A stretch of 64,000 nucleotides of DNA from contig NZ_LISX01000007.1 in NCBI RefSeq assembly GCF_001905465.1, positions 72,891 to 136,890 on the forward strand. Direction: 5' to 3'. Positions within the stretch are counted from its first letter, which is position 1; the number at the start of each line of letters is the position of its first letter. Under the pieces are notes generated by a model. That model searched no databases. It was not told the origin of the DNA and was given only the letters and a program-made list of their open reading frames with translations. Shown here piece after piece: positions 1 to 7,199 of this stretch. Source of the stretch: Kitasatospora sp. CB01950. Its GTDB lineage: Bacteria; Actinomycetota; Actinomycetes; Streptomycetales; Streptomycetaceae. A program made the translations under genes and the position numbers.

Positions 1-191
1 GTCGTGTCGGGTGACGGACGCGGGCCGACCGCCGAGCCATCCCGCCCGGAGGGCAACGCCACCCCTGCGCGGAGCGACAAGCGGCCGGAGGCTGGCCCCG
101 CGAACCTGCGGCTGCCCGGCGCAGCCCGTGTCGTGTCGGGTGACGGACGCGTGCCGACCGAGCCATCCCGCCCGGAGGAGGTGCCGGGGGG
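1..191. repeat. Gene-free window edge with a direct repeat
   Basis: No convincing gene is visible. Two copies of a roughly 48-bp sequence lie at about 2-51 and 131-177. They share the cores TGTCGGGTGACGGACGCG and GAGCCATCCCGCCCGGA and differ by a few substitutions and a 3-nt indel. Reading frames through this stretch have no recognisable family content. The repeat may be intergenic duplication downstream of the minus-strand cluster that ends at 192. Confidence 0.6.
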
Positions 192-530
192 TCATGGGGT
201 GATCTCTTCGATGGTGGAGGTGCCGGTGGTGGGGTGGGGGCCGTAGCGGTGCCAGGTCTCCTGGAGGCGGATGCGGCCGTCGGGGGTGAGGGAGGGGGTG
301 TTGCGGGTGTGGCCGCAGACGACTTCACCGGTGGTGAGGACGAAGGTGTAGCCCATGGCGAGGGTGCCGTCGGGCTGGCGGGTGCCGGCGGTCCAGCCGC
401 GGCGGATGGCGCCGCCGGTGATCTCGCCCCAGACGAGGTCGTCCTGCTGGTGGTAGACGGCGACGGTGCGGCGGTCGCCGTCGGGGGCGTGGAAGCGACG
501 GCCGTCGTAGTCGAGGTGGCGGGGGTTCAT
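192..530 (-). CDS. Small conserved hypothetical protein ("N-acetylglutamate synthase"-labelled family)
   Basis: This is a 112-aa protein read from the ATG at 530, which overlaps the upstream cupin stop as ATGA, so the two are probably translationally coupled. An upstream in-frame extension is only Arg/Pro/His-rich shadow sequence of the cupin gene. Visible motifs are DYDGRRF near the N-terminus, VWGEITGGAIRRGWTAG, GYTFVLTTGEVVCGH, and DGRIRLQETWHRYG near the C-terminus. Actinobacterial proteins of this look are often annotated as N-acetylglutamate synthase, but no acetyl-CoA-binding GNAT motif is seen, so that name should not be trusted. It is likely a small beta-rich cytosolic protein of unknown role. 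Its coupling to the cupin suggests a shared function. Confidence 0.7.
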   Translation of the reverse strand: MNPRHLDYDGRRFHAPDGDRRTVAVYHQQDDLVWGEITGGAIRRGWTAGTRQPDGTLAMGYTFVLTTGEVVCGHTRNTPSLTPDGRIRLQETWHRYGPHPTTGTSTIEEITP

Positions 531-880
531 GCCTGCCACCAGATGGCGTAGTAGGCGAAGTCGGTGGAGTGCGGGTTGGCGACGGCGTGGTCGGTGTCGG
601 CGGGGAGGAGGACGAGGTCGCCGGCGGCGACGGGGTGGCGGCCGCCGTCGGGGGTGTGGATCTCGCCGCGGCCGCTGATGCAGATGAAGAGTTCGCGTTC
701 GGTGTGCTGGTGGGTGTCGGTGAGGTCGCCGGGGCGCAGCACGCACCAGGCGCCGTGGAAGGGGGTGGTGAGGTCGTTCCAGGGGTGGAGGAGTTTGAGG
801 TCGAGGCCGTGGGCGCGTTCGAGGTGGGCGGGTTCCTGGCGGCGGACGACCAGGCCGGGCGGCGGGGCGGTTTCGGGCAT
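527..880 (-). CDS. Single-domain metal-binding cupin protein
   Basis: This 117-aa protein is essentially one cupin barrel. Both cupin motifs are complete. Motif 1 has G51, H57, H59, E63 and G70, matching G(X)5HXH(X)3-4E(X)6G. Motif 2 has G87, P93 and H98 with N102 behind it. The four metal ligands (His, His, Glu, His) are therefore intact. The start is an ATG with GGAG about 8 nt upstream. It lies 42 bp downstream of a LuxR regulator and overlaps the next gene. Established knowledge: hydrazine-forming enzymes such as Spb40, Tri28 and PyrN fuse a zinc cupin to a MetRS-like domain. The cluster here has a MetRS-like enzyme without a cupin, so this protein may be the missing half. That assignment is inference; a generic sugar- or acid-binding cupin remains possible. 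Confidence 0.75.
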   Translation of the reverse strand: MPETAPPPGLVVRRQEPAHLERAHGLDLKLLHPWNDLTTPFHGAWCVLRPGDLTDTHQHTERELFICISGRGEIHTPDGGRHPVAAGDLVLLPADTDHAVANPHSTDFAYYAIWWQA

Positions 881-922
881 GCGGGGGCTCCGATGCGGGA
901 GTGGATGCGGGAGAGGGAGGGG

Positions 923-1600
923 TCAGCGGGCGGCGGCGGTCTGGCCGAGGCCGGAGTCGCGGGCGAGGACCAGGGCCTGGGCGCGGTCGGCGACGCCGAG
1001 TTTGCCGAGGATGCCGGAGATCCGGTTGCTGACGGTTTTGGAGGCGAGGGCGAGTTCGCGGGCGATCGCGGTGTTGGAGCGGCCGGCGGCGAGGTGTTCG
1101 AGCACTTCCCGTTCGCGGTCGCTGAGTTGGGGGAACGGGTAGCTGCGGGCGCGCTGGCCGGCGCCGATGAGGGTGCCGAGGCGGGCGGCGATGCTGCGGT
1201 CGAGGATCGCTTCGCCGGCGCCGACGGCGAGGATGCCGCGGATGATCTGTTCGGCGGTGGCGCGTTTGACGAGGTAGCCGCGGGCGCCGGCATGGAAGGC
1301 GGCGGCGACGGCCTTGTCGTCGTCGAGGGTGCTGAACACCAGGACGCCGGTGTCGGGGGTGAGGCGCACGATCTGGCTGATCATTCGCATGCCGGCGGTG
1401 TCGTCCATCTGCGGGTCGAGGACGAGGACGTCGGGCCGGTGCCGGGAGGTGGCGGCGAGGACTTCGCCGGTGGTGCCGGCCTCGCCGACCACCGCCGCTC
1501 CGCCGGAGGCCTCGACCATCGAGCGGACGCCCTGCCGGAGGGCGGGCTGCACGTCGGCGAGCAGCACGGTCGGTAAAAAGGTGTTCCCGTGCTGGTTCAT
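923..1600 (-). CDS. LuxR-family response regulator
   Basis: This 225-aa two-domain regulator starts at the ATG at 1600, preceded by CGAGGG; an ORF extension to 1657 lacks a better site. An N-terminal receiver domain covers about residues 11-125. It has a likely phospho-acceptor D62 in VLVLDPQM, S90/T91 and K112. Only one acidic residue is present where most receivers have a pair (LLADVQP), so phosphorylation may be weak or absent. A LuxR/GerE helix-turn-helix occupies about 158-210 (LSDREREVLEHL to SKTVSNRISGILGKLGV). No sensor kinase is adjacent. It sits between the radical SAM end of the biosynthetic operon and the cupin gene on the same strand, so it is the obvious candidate pathway regulator. 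Confidence 0.88.
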   Translation of the reverse strand: MNQHGNTFLPTVLLADVQPALRQGVRSMVEASGGAAVVGEAGTTGEVLAATSRHRPDVLVLDPQMDDTAGMRMISQIVRLTPDTGVLVFSTLDDDKAVAAAFHAGARGYLVKRATAEQIIRGILAVGAGEAILDRSIAARLGTLIGAGQRARSYPFPQLSDREREVLEHLAAGRSNTAIARELALASKTVSNRISGILGKLGVADRAQALVLARDSGLGQTAAAR

Positions 1601-1652
1601 CGTTCCCTCGCGGCGTGTGGGGTGCGGCGGCGGTGCGGCGCTGCCGTCGATG

Positions 1653-1667
1653 ATCACCGGCAGTGAT
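1653..1667. promoter_or_regulatory. Inverted repeat upstream of the LuxR gene
   Basis: ATCAC-CGGCA-GTGAT is a 5+5 perfect inverted repeat about 55 nt upstream of the LuxR start. It lies in the 120-bp gap between that gene and the radical SAM stop. It could be a regulator site; no clear -35/-10 pair is linked to it. Confidence 0.3.
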
Positions 1668-1720
1668 GATGTCGCCGCTTCAGCATGGTCTGATCATTTC
1701 GCCAGCTCAAGTGCGATATG

Positions 1721-3448
1721 TCATACAGGAGTTGGAAGATGTGAGGATTCCCCGGCGGTTTCCCGCGCGGCCCGCATGATCTCCTCGCGGCCGCGCCAGT
1801 GCGACCAGAACGCACCGGTGTAGCCGAGGCCGCCGAGGCTGGTGAGGAACGGGTTGTCGGCGTAGTTGTTGTCGTGCTCGCTCATGCCCTCGACGGTGGG
1901 CAGCATCACCCGGTGGTGGTCGGCCGGGTCGATCAGCGCCCACAGGTCGTGGACGGCGCCGTGCCAGCGTTCGGCGGGGTCGGCGGCGCGGGCGGGGTCG
2001 GGCAGCAGGTCGGGCGAGAAGTAGCAGACGAGGCGGAAGTTGCCGTTCTCGTCGAACATGAACTGCCGTTCGTACTCGGCCGGGGAGGCGCACATCCGCA
2101 GCGGTTTGAGGACGATCGGGCCGTCGGCGGTGTTGGACTGGAGGCCGGGGGCGGTGCGCACGCCGGCGCACTGTTCGGCCAGGTCGATGCCCATCGGGGT
2201 GTAGGGGAACAGGCGCAGGCCGAGCGAGAAGCCGGTGACGGTGGCGTCGAGGGCCATGAAGGCGTCCACGCAGGCGCGTACGGTCTCGGGGGTCTCCCCC
2301 GGCATGCCGAACAGGGCTTCGACCATGGTGAGGATGCCGCGTTCGTGGCAGAGCCGCACCAGCCGTTCGGTGTCGGCGAAGGTGTAGTAGGTGCCGCCCT
2401 TCTCGGTGACCTTCCAGCCGCTGAGCACCTCGGGCCGGATGTGGTCGCTGCCGACGTTGACGCCGCGGCAGCCGGCGGCGGCCAGCAGGTCGGCGAACTC
2501 CTCGTCGAACGGGCTGGGTTGGCAGTAGACCCACAGGCGCAGCAGGTTCAGCGGGTTGTCGGGGTCGGCGTGCCGGCGGCGGACGATCTCCCGCAGCAGG
2601 TTCTTGGCGTGCGCGATCGACAGGTTGAACTCGCTGTCGGTGGTGTGCTGGTCGAGGATGCCCTGCGCGGCGAGCGACTCCATCTCGTCGACCACGGAGG
2701 CGAGTTCGCGCTGCCCGTAGCGGGTGCCCTTGGCGTCGGGTTCGACGCAGTGCGCGCAGCGGTAGGCGCAGCCGTTCTTGGTGAGGATGGAGCCGAGGCC
2801 GCCGCGCCGGTAGTACTCGAGGTTGTCGACCCGGTGCGGGACGCCGGAGCGTCGCCGGTACACCGAGAGCTGGTCGACCTGCCACACCCGGGGTTCGAAC
2901 TGGCCGGTGGGGTCGGCCTGTTGGGTCTCGCCGTGGCGGACCGTCAGGAATGCGGGCGGGGTCCGGACGGCGCCGTGCTCGGTGTTGCGGATCAGGCCGG
3001 GGATGGCGGAGGTGTCGCGTCCCTCGGCGATGGCGGCGGCGAGTTCGCAGAGGATCTTCTCGCCGGGGCCCTTCACGCCGTAGTCGATGCCGAAGTACTC
3101 GACCAGGGCGAACGGCATGGTGGAGAAGCCGATGCCGCCGCCGACAACGGGCGCGTCGGTGAGCCGGCGGATCTCGGTGATGATCTCCCGGTGTTCGCCG
3201 ACGAACGGGCGCTGCTCGAAGGCGTAGACGGTGTCGGTGTTGCGGACGGTGACGCCGACCAGCAGCGGGGTGTGCTGCGCGAAGTACTCGTGCAGGCAGG
3301 TCTTCCATTCGTCGCGGCGGAAGGTCAGGTCGAGTACCTCGACCTCGAAGCCGGCGTCCTCCAGTGCGGTGGTGAGCACGTCGAGGGCGTACGGGGCGAT
3401 CGGTGGGTGCACTTTGTTCGGGTTGACCAGGAGGACGGGTCTGCTCAT
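1721..3448 (-). CDS. Cobalamin-type (B12-binding) radical SAM protein
   Basis: This 575-aa protein starts at the ATG at 3448 behind GGAG. The N-terminal ~150 residues look like a B12-binding Rossmann domain: VLLVNPNK at the start, then ALEDAGFEVEVLDL, LLVGVTVRNTD and VVGGGIGFSTMP. The canonical DxHxxG cobalamin ligand is not obvious, as in many members of this class. The radical SAM core carries C227, C231 and C234 (CAYRCAHC) for the [4Fe-4S] cluster, followed by GxxxxN- and ESLFG-like segments (TMVEALFGMPGETPE). Known reactions of the class include methylation of unactivated carbon and rearrangements. It is the last gene of the operon, 29 nt after the downstream flavoenzyme gene 3478-4647. 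Substrate is unknown; its place in a hydrazine-type cluster suggests tailoring of the product. Confidence 0.85.
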   Translation of the reverse strand: MSRPVLLVNPNKVHPPIAPYALDVLTTALEDAGFEVEVLDLTFRRDEWKTCLHEYFAQHTPLLVGVTVRNTDTVYAFEQRPFVGEHREIITEIRRLTDAPVVGGGIGFSTMPFALVEYFGIDYGVKGPGEKILCELAAAIAEGRDTSAIPGLIRNTEHGAVRTPPAFLTVRHGETQQADPTGQFEPRVWQVDQLSVYRRRSGVPHRVDNLEYYRRGGLGSILTKNGCAYRCAHCVEPDAKGTRYGQRELASVVDEMESLAAQGILDQHTTDSEFNLSIAHAKNLLREIVRRRHADPDNPLNLLRLWVYCQPSPFDEEFADLLAAAGCRGVNVGSDHIRPEVLSGWKVTEKGGTYYTFADTERLVRLCHERGILTMVEALFGMPGETPETVRACVDAFMALDATVTGFSLGLRLFPYTPMGIDLAEQCAGVRTAPGLQSNTADGPIVLKPLRMCASPAEYERQFMFDENGNFRLVCYFSPDLLPDPARAADPAERWHGAVHDLWALIDPADHHRVMLPTVEGMSEHDNNYADNPFLTSLGGLGYTGAFWSHWRGREEIMRAARETAGESSHLPTPV

Positions 3449-3477
3449 CGGTTTCTCCGCTGCGTCGTTGGGGCCGG

Positions 3478-4647
3478 TCAGACCAGGCCGAGGCTGATGC
3501 CGAACTCGGGGGTGCCGCCCAGCAGGTACGCGCCGGCGGACTGCAGGATGCGGTCCTGGGCGACCAGGTGCTGGGCCATCACGGTGGTGTCGCGCAGCCA
3601 GCGGTCCATCGGCGAGCTGCGGTTGATCGCCCAGGTCTGCAGCAGGTCGTAGGTGCGGGCGACGATGGTCCGGGAGTTGCGGAAGGCGTGCAGCCAGGAC
3701 AGCGGGGACGCGGCTCGCTCGGTGGGCGTCAGGTCGTCGAGCGTGCCGCCGGCCGCGAGCACCTCCCACTGGCGCCGCATCGCGCCGTACACACCTTCCC
3801 GGGTGGCGTTGAACTCGGCTTCCAGCCGGGCGAGTTCGGTCTGCACCCGCCAGCTCTCGGCCCAACTGCGGCCCGCCATCCGGTCGTACCGGGTGGCGGC
3901 GATCTCCCGGGCGTGGTCGAGCGCGGCCCGGGCCACACCGAGCGGGACCCCGCACATGGCGCGGGTGAAGGAGTCCGGCTGGGCGAGCGGGCCGGGGCGG
4001 CCCTGCGGGGTGGCGAAGGTGTAGGTGTGCTCCTCGGGGACGAACACCCCGTCCATCGTGTAGTCGCAACTGCCGCTGCCGCACAGGCCGGTGGTGTCCC
4101 AGTTGTCGATCACCTCGACCTGGTCGCGGGGCACCAGGAACTGCCGGGAGTCGTGGGCGTGCTTGCTGCCGGGCGCGGCCCAGGGCTCGCCGCCGTCGTA
4201 GAGGAACGCGCCGGAGGTCACCCAGTCGGCGTGCTTGACGCCGGAGCCGAACGACCAGCGGCCGCTGAGCCGGAAGCCGCCGGGGACGCGTTCGGCGCGG
4301 CCGGAGGGCTGGAGCAGGCCGGCCACCACCAGGTCGAGGCGCGGGAAGACCTCCTTGGCGACCTGCTGGTCGAGGAAGTTGGCGTAGATGCCGGTGTTGG
4401 CGCCGATCACGGCGCACCAGGCGGCGGAGGCGTCGCCGTGCGCCAGCGCCTCGACCACCTCGGTCTGCTCCATCGAGGTGAGGCCGGGGCCGCCCCACTC
4501 GGGGCCGAAGCACATGCCGAACACGCCGGTGCCGCGCAGCAGTTCGACCACCTCGGCGGGCAGTGTGCGGTTGGCCTCGATCTCCGGGGCGCGCTCCCGC
4601 AGCACCGGCGCCAACTCGCGGGCGCGGTGCAGGATTTCCGATGTCAT
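3478..4647 (-). CDS. Acyl-CoA-dehydrogenase-fold flavoprotein (possible flavin-dependent monooxygenase), copy 1
   Basis: This 389-aa protein starts at an ATG behind AAGGAG. It has the ACAD-like layout: an alpha-helical N-terminus (EIEANRTLPAEVVELLRG), a WGGPGLT segment, a central beta domain (GRWSFGSGVKHADWV, GLCGSGSCDYTMDGVFV) and a C-terminal helical bundle. FGSG-HADWV and DTTGLCGSGS are typical of the HsaA/NcnH-type group D monooxygenases and N-oxygenases rather than of true fatty acyl-CoA dehydrogenases. Those enzymes use reduced flavin supplied by a separate reductase, and none is seen nearby. About 85-90 residues of the C-terminal half are nearly identical to the adjacent paralogue. Probable role: N-oxidation, hydroxylation or dehydrogenation of a hydrazine intermediate (inference). 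Confidence 0.8.
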   Translation of the reverse strand: MTSEILHRARELAPVLRERAPEIEANRTLPAEVVELLRGTGVFGMCFGPEWGGPGLTSMEQTEVVEALAHGDASAAWCAVIGANTGIYANFLDQQVAKEVFPRLDLVVAGLLQPSGRAERVPGGFRLSGRWSFGSGVKHADWVTSGAFLYDGGEPWAAPGSKHAHDSRQFLVPRDQVEVIDNWDTTGLCGSGSCDYTMDGVFVPEEHTYTFATPQGRPGPLAQPDSFTRAMCGVPLGVARAALDHAREIAATRYDRMAGRSWAESWRVQTELARLEAEFNATREGVYGAMRRQWEVLAAGGTLDDLTPTERAASPLSWLHAFRNSRTIVARTYDLLQTWAINRSSPMDRWLRDTTVMAQHLVAQDRILQSAGAYLLGGTPEFGISLGLV

Positions 4648-4674
4648 CGGGTCACTTCTCCTTACCGGGGGTGG

Positions 4675-5880
4675 TCAGCGGTCGAGGCCGAGGCTGATTC
4701 GGAACATCGGCGGCCGGCCGAGCAGGTAGGCGCCGACGGACTCCAGCACGGCGTCCTGCGCGGTGAGGTTCTGGCACATCACGGCGGTGTCGCGCAGCCA
4801 GCGGTCCATCGGCGAGGAGCGGTTGATCGACCAGGTCTGCAGCAGGTCGTAGAGCCGGTTGACGACGGCCCGCGAGGCGCGGAAGGCGTGCAGCCAGGAC
4901 AGCGGGGACGCGGCTCGCTCGGTGGGCGTCAGGTCGTCGAGCGTGCCGCCGGCGGCCAGCACCTCCCACTGGCGGCGCATCGCGCCGTACACGCCCTCCC
5001 GGGCGGCGTTGAACTCGGCTTCCAGCCGGGCGAGTTCGGTCTGCACCCGCCAGCTCTCGGCCCAACTGCGGCCCGCCATCCGGTCGTACCGGGTGGCGGC
5101 GATCTCCCGGGCGTGGTCGAGCGCGGCCCGGGCCACACCGAGCGGGACCCCGCAGAGGGCGCGCATGAAGGAGTCCGGCTGGGCGAGCGGGCTCGGGGTG
5201 CCGCGGACCTCCCAGAACGTGAAGGTGTGCTCCTCGGGGACGAACACGTCGGTCATCGTGTAGTCGCAACTGCCCGTCCCGCACAGGCCGGTGGTGTCCC
5301 AGTTCTCGACCACCTCGACGGCGGAGCGGGGCACCAGGAACTGCCGGGAGTCGTGCGCGTGCGGGCTGCCCGGCTCGGCCCAGGGCTCGCCGTTCTCGAA
5401 CAGGAACGCGCCGGAGGTCACCCAGTCGCTGTGCTTGATGCCGGAGCCGAACGACCAGCGGCCGCTGAGCCGGAAGCCTCCGGGGACGCGCTCGGCCCGG
5501 CCGGCGGGGGCGAGCACCCCCGCGGTGACCAGGTCCAGGCTCGGGTAGACATCCTTCACCACGGACCGGTGCAGGAAGTTGCCGAGCAGCCCGCTGTTGG
5601 CGCCGATGACGCCGCACCAGGCGGCGGAGGCGTCGCCGTACGCCAACGCCTCGACGACGGCCAGCTGTTCGGGCGAGGTCAGTTCGGGGCCGCCCCACTC
5701 GCGGGCGAAGCACATCCGGAACACGCCGGTGCCGCGCAGCAGTTCGACCACGTCGGCGGGCAGCGTGCGGTTGGCCTCGATCTCCGGGGCCTTCGCGCGC
5801 AGCACGGGGGCGACCTGCCGGGCGCGCCGCAGGATCTCGGCCGCGTCCTGGGGCGGACCCGCCCACTCCACGGCGCTCAC
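4675..5880 (-). CDS. Acyl-CoA-dehydrogenase-fold flavoprotein (possible flavin-dependent monooxygenase), copy 2
   Basis: This 401-aa paralogue of the protein at 3478-4647 starts at a GTG at 5880 that overlaps the stop of the upstream ATP-grasp gene (GTGA). The same fold markers are present: WGGPELTSPEQ, FGSGIKHSDWV, DTTGLCGTGSCDYTM. A block corresponding to 4890-5190 is almost identical at DNA level to 3690-3990 at an exact offset of 1200 bp, while the N-terminal quarter and the last ~50 residues have diverged. This suggests tandem duplication followed by local gene conversion. The two proteins may form a heteromer, or act on successive steps. Function is inferred from fold and context only. 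Confidence 0.8.
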   Translation of the reverse strand: MSAVEWAGPPQDAAEILRRARQVAPVLRAKAPEIEANRTLPADVVELLRGTGVFRMCFAREWGGPELTSPEQLAVVEALAYGDASAAWCGVIGANSGLLGNFLHRSVVKDVYPSLDLVTAGVLAPAGRAERVPGGFRLSGRWSFGSGIKHSDWVTSGAFLFENGEPWAEPGSPHAHDSRQFLVPRSAVEVVENWDTTGLCGTGSCDYTMTDVFVPEEHTFTFWEVRGTPSPLAQPDSFMRALCGVPLGVARAALDHAREIAATRYDRMAGRSWAESWRVQTELARLEAEFNAAREGVYGAMRRQWEVLAAGGTLDDLTPTERAASPLSWLHAFRASRAVVNRLYDLLQTWSINRSSPMDRWLRDTAVMCQNLTAQDAVLESVGAYLLGRPPMFRISLGLDR

Positions 5881-7199
5881 CGGTCCACGTCCAGCAGGCC
5901 CGCGGGCATCGCGAACGGGGCCTCGGGGTCGGCCGGTTCGACCGGGGAGACGGCCAGGTCGACCAGGGCGGCGGCGTCGATCAGGCGCTGCTCGCAGACT
6001 GCGACGGTGTCGGCCTCGCAGATCACGAAGGAGTGCCGGGCCAGGTAGCCGCCGGGCGGCAGCCGCAGCACGGTGCCGGGCGGGGCCATCGGGGCGGCGT
6101 GCACCAGGCCGGGGCTGTCGGCGGGCTTCGGGAGCGTCAACTCCTCCAGGCGGCAGTCCTGTTCGGGGTAGCCGAAGCGGATGCCGGCGACTGCGGAGCG
6201 GGTCGGGGCGATGTCGGGGCGACGGCCGACGGCGACGTCGAACAGCACCTCGCCGGGTTCGATGCCGGTGGCGATCCGGCCGAGCAGCGGGATCAGGTCG
6301 CCGCCGAGCCGACCGTTGACCTCGACGATCAGCGGGCCGCGGTCGGTGAGCCGCAGCTCGGTGTGGGTGATGCCGTCCTCCACGCCGAGCGCCCGGTGCG
6401 CGTCGGCGAGCACGGCCAGCAACCGCGGGTCGGAGAGCAGCGGGTCGGCGGCGTCGACGATGTGGCCGACCTCCTCGAAGTACGGCTCGTCACTGCTGTA
6501 CTTGCGGGCCAGGAACAGCGGCAGGTACTCGCCCTTGTGGACGGCGCCGTCGACGCTGATCTCCGGGCCGCCCGCGTACTCCTCGACGATCACACTGGCC
6601 CGGTACGGCCCGGGGTCGACCTGGCTGGCGGCGAGCGCGGTGGCGAAGGCCGCGTCGAGTTCGGCGGCGTCCCCGGCGAACACCACGCCGATGCTGGCGC
6701 CCATCGCACGCGGCTTGAGCACCACGGGGTAGCCGATCCGCTCGGCGGCGGCCCGGGCCTCCGCCAGGTCCGCGGTGAGCGCGAAGCCGGGCTGGCGCTG
6801 GCCGGCGGCGGTGAGCACGCTGCGGGTGCGCTCCTTGTCGCGGACGCCGCGCACGCCGCGCTCGGACAGGCCGGGGACGCCGAGTTCGGCGGCCAGCAGT
6901 CCGGCGTCCAGCACCAGCGGCTCGTCCCAGCAGAGCAGGCCGACGATGTGCTTGCGGGCGGCGATCCCCCGCACGGTGGCGTTCATGGTGGCGGTGTCGA
7001 AGACGTCGGCGACCACGATCTCGTCGAAGTACTCACGCTGCCAGGTCGGCCGCAGGTTGTTGACCAGCAGCAGTTCCAGTCCGGCGGCGCGGGCACGGCG
7101 GCTCATCGGGCCGACCAGATACTCGCGGTACTCCTTCAGTCCGCTGCCGATCACCAGCAGCGTGCCGGGTTCGGCCGCGTTTTCCTGATGTTCCGTCAT
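5877..7199 (-). CDS. ATP-grasp ligase A
   Basis: This 440-aa ATP-grasp enzyme has an ATG at 7199 that overlaps the upstream stop (ATGA). An N-terminal Rossmann-like domain (TLLVIGSGLKEYREYL) is followed by the ATP-grasp domain with VVLKPRAMGASIGV (ATP-binding Lys), VIVEEYAGGPEISVDG, and the metal-binding end HTELRLTDRGPLIVEVNGRLGGD. Members of this carboxylate-amine ligase family activate a carboxylate as an acyl phosphate and join it to an amine, hydrazine or amino acid. In this operon it probably forms an amide or hydrazide bond. A distant relative lies directly upstream, suggesting two successive ligations, or a dipeptide scaffold. Substrates cannot be read from sequence. Confidence 0.87.
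   Translation of the reverse strand: MTEHQENAAEPGTLLVIGSGLKEYREYLVGPMSRRARAAGLELLLVNNLRPTWQREYFDEIVVADVFDTATMNATVRGIAARKHIVGLLCWDEPLVLDAGLLAAELGVPGLSERGVRGVRDKERTRSVLTAAGQRQPGFALTADLAEARAAAERIGYPVVLKPRAMGASIGVVFAGDAAELDAAFATALAASQVDPGPYRASVIVEEYAGGPEISVDGAVHKGEYLPLFLARKYSSDEPYFEEVGHIVDAADPLLSDPRLLAVLADAHRALGVEDGITHTELRLTDRGPLIVEVNGRLGGDLIPLLGRIATGIEPGEVLFDVAVGRRPDIAPTRSAVAGIRFGYPEQDCRLEELTLPKPADSPGLVHAAPMAPPGTVLRLPPGGYLARHSFVICEADTVAVCEQRLIDAAALVDLAVSPVEPADPEAPFAMPAGLLDVDR

Noticed and set aside
192..746. Longer 184-aa version of the first gene and an N-acetylglutamate synthase name
   Set aside because: The extra N-terminal 72 codons are the cupin gene in another frame (Arg/Pro/His shadow). 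No GNAT motif supports the enzyme name.
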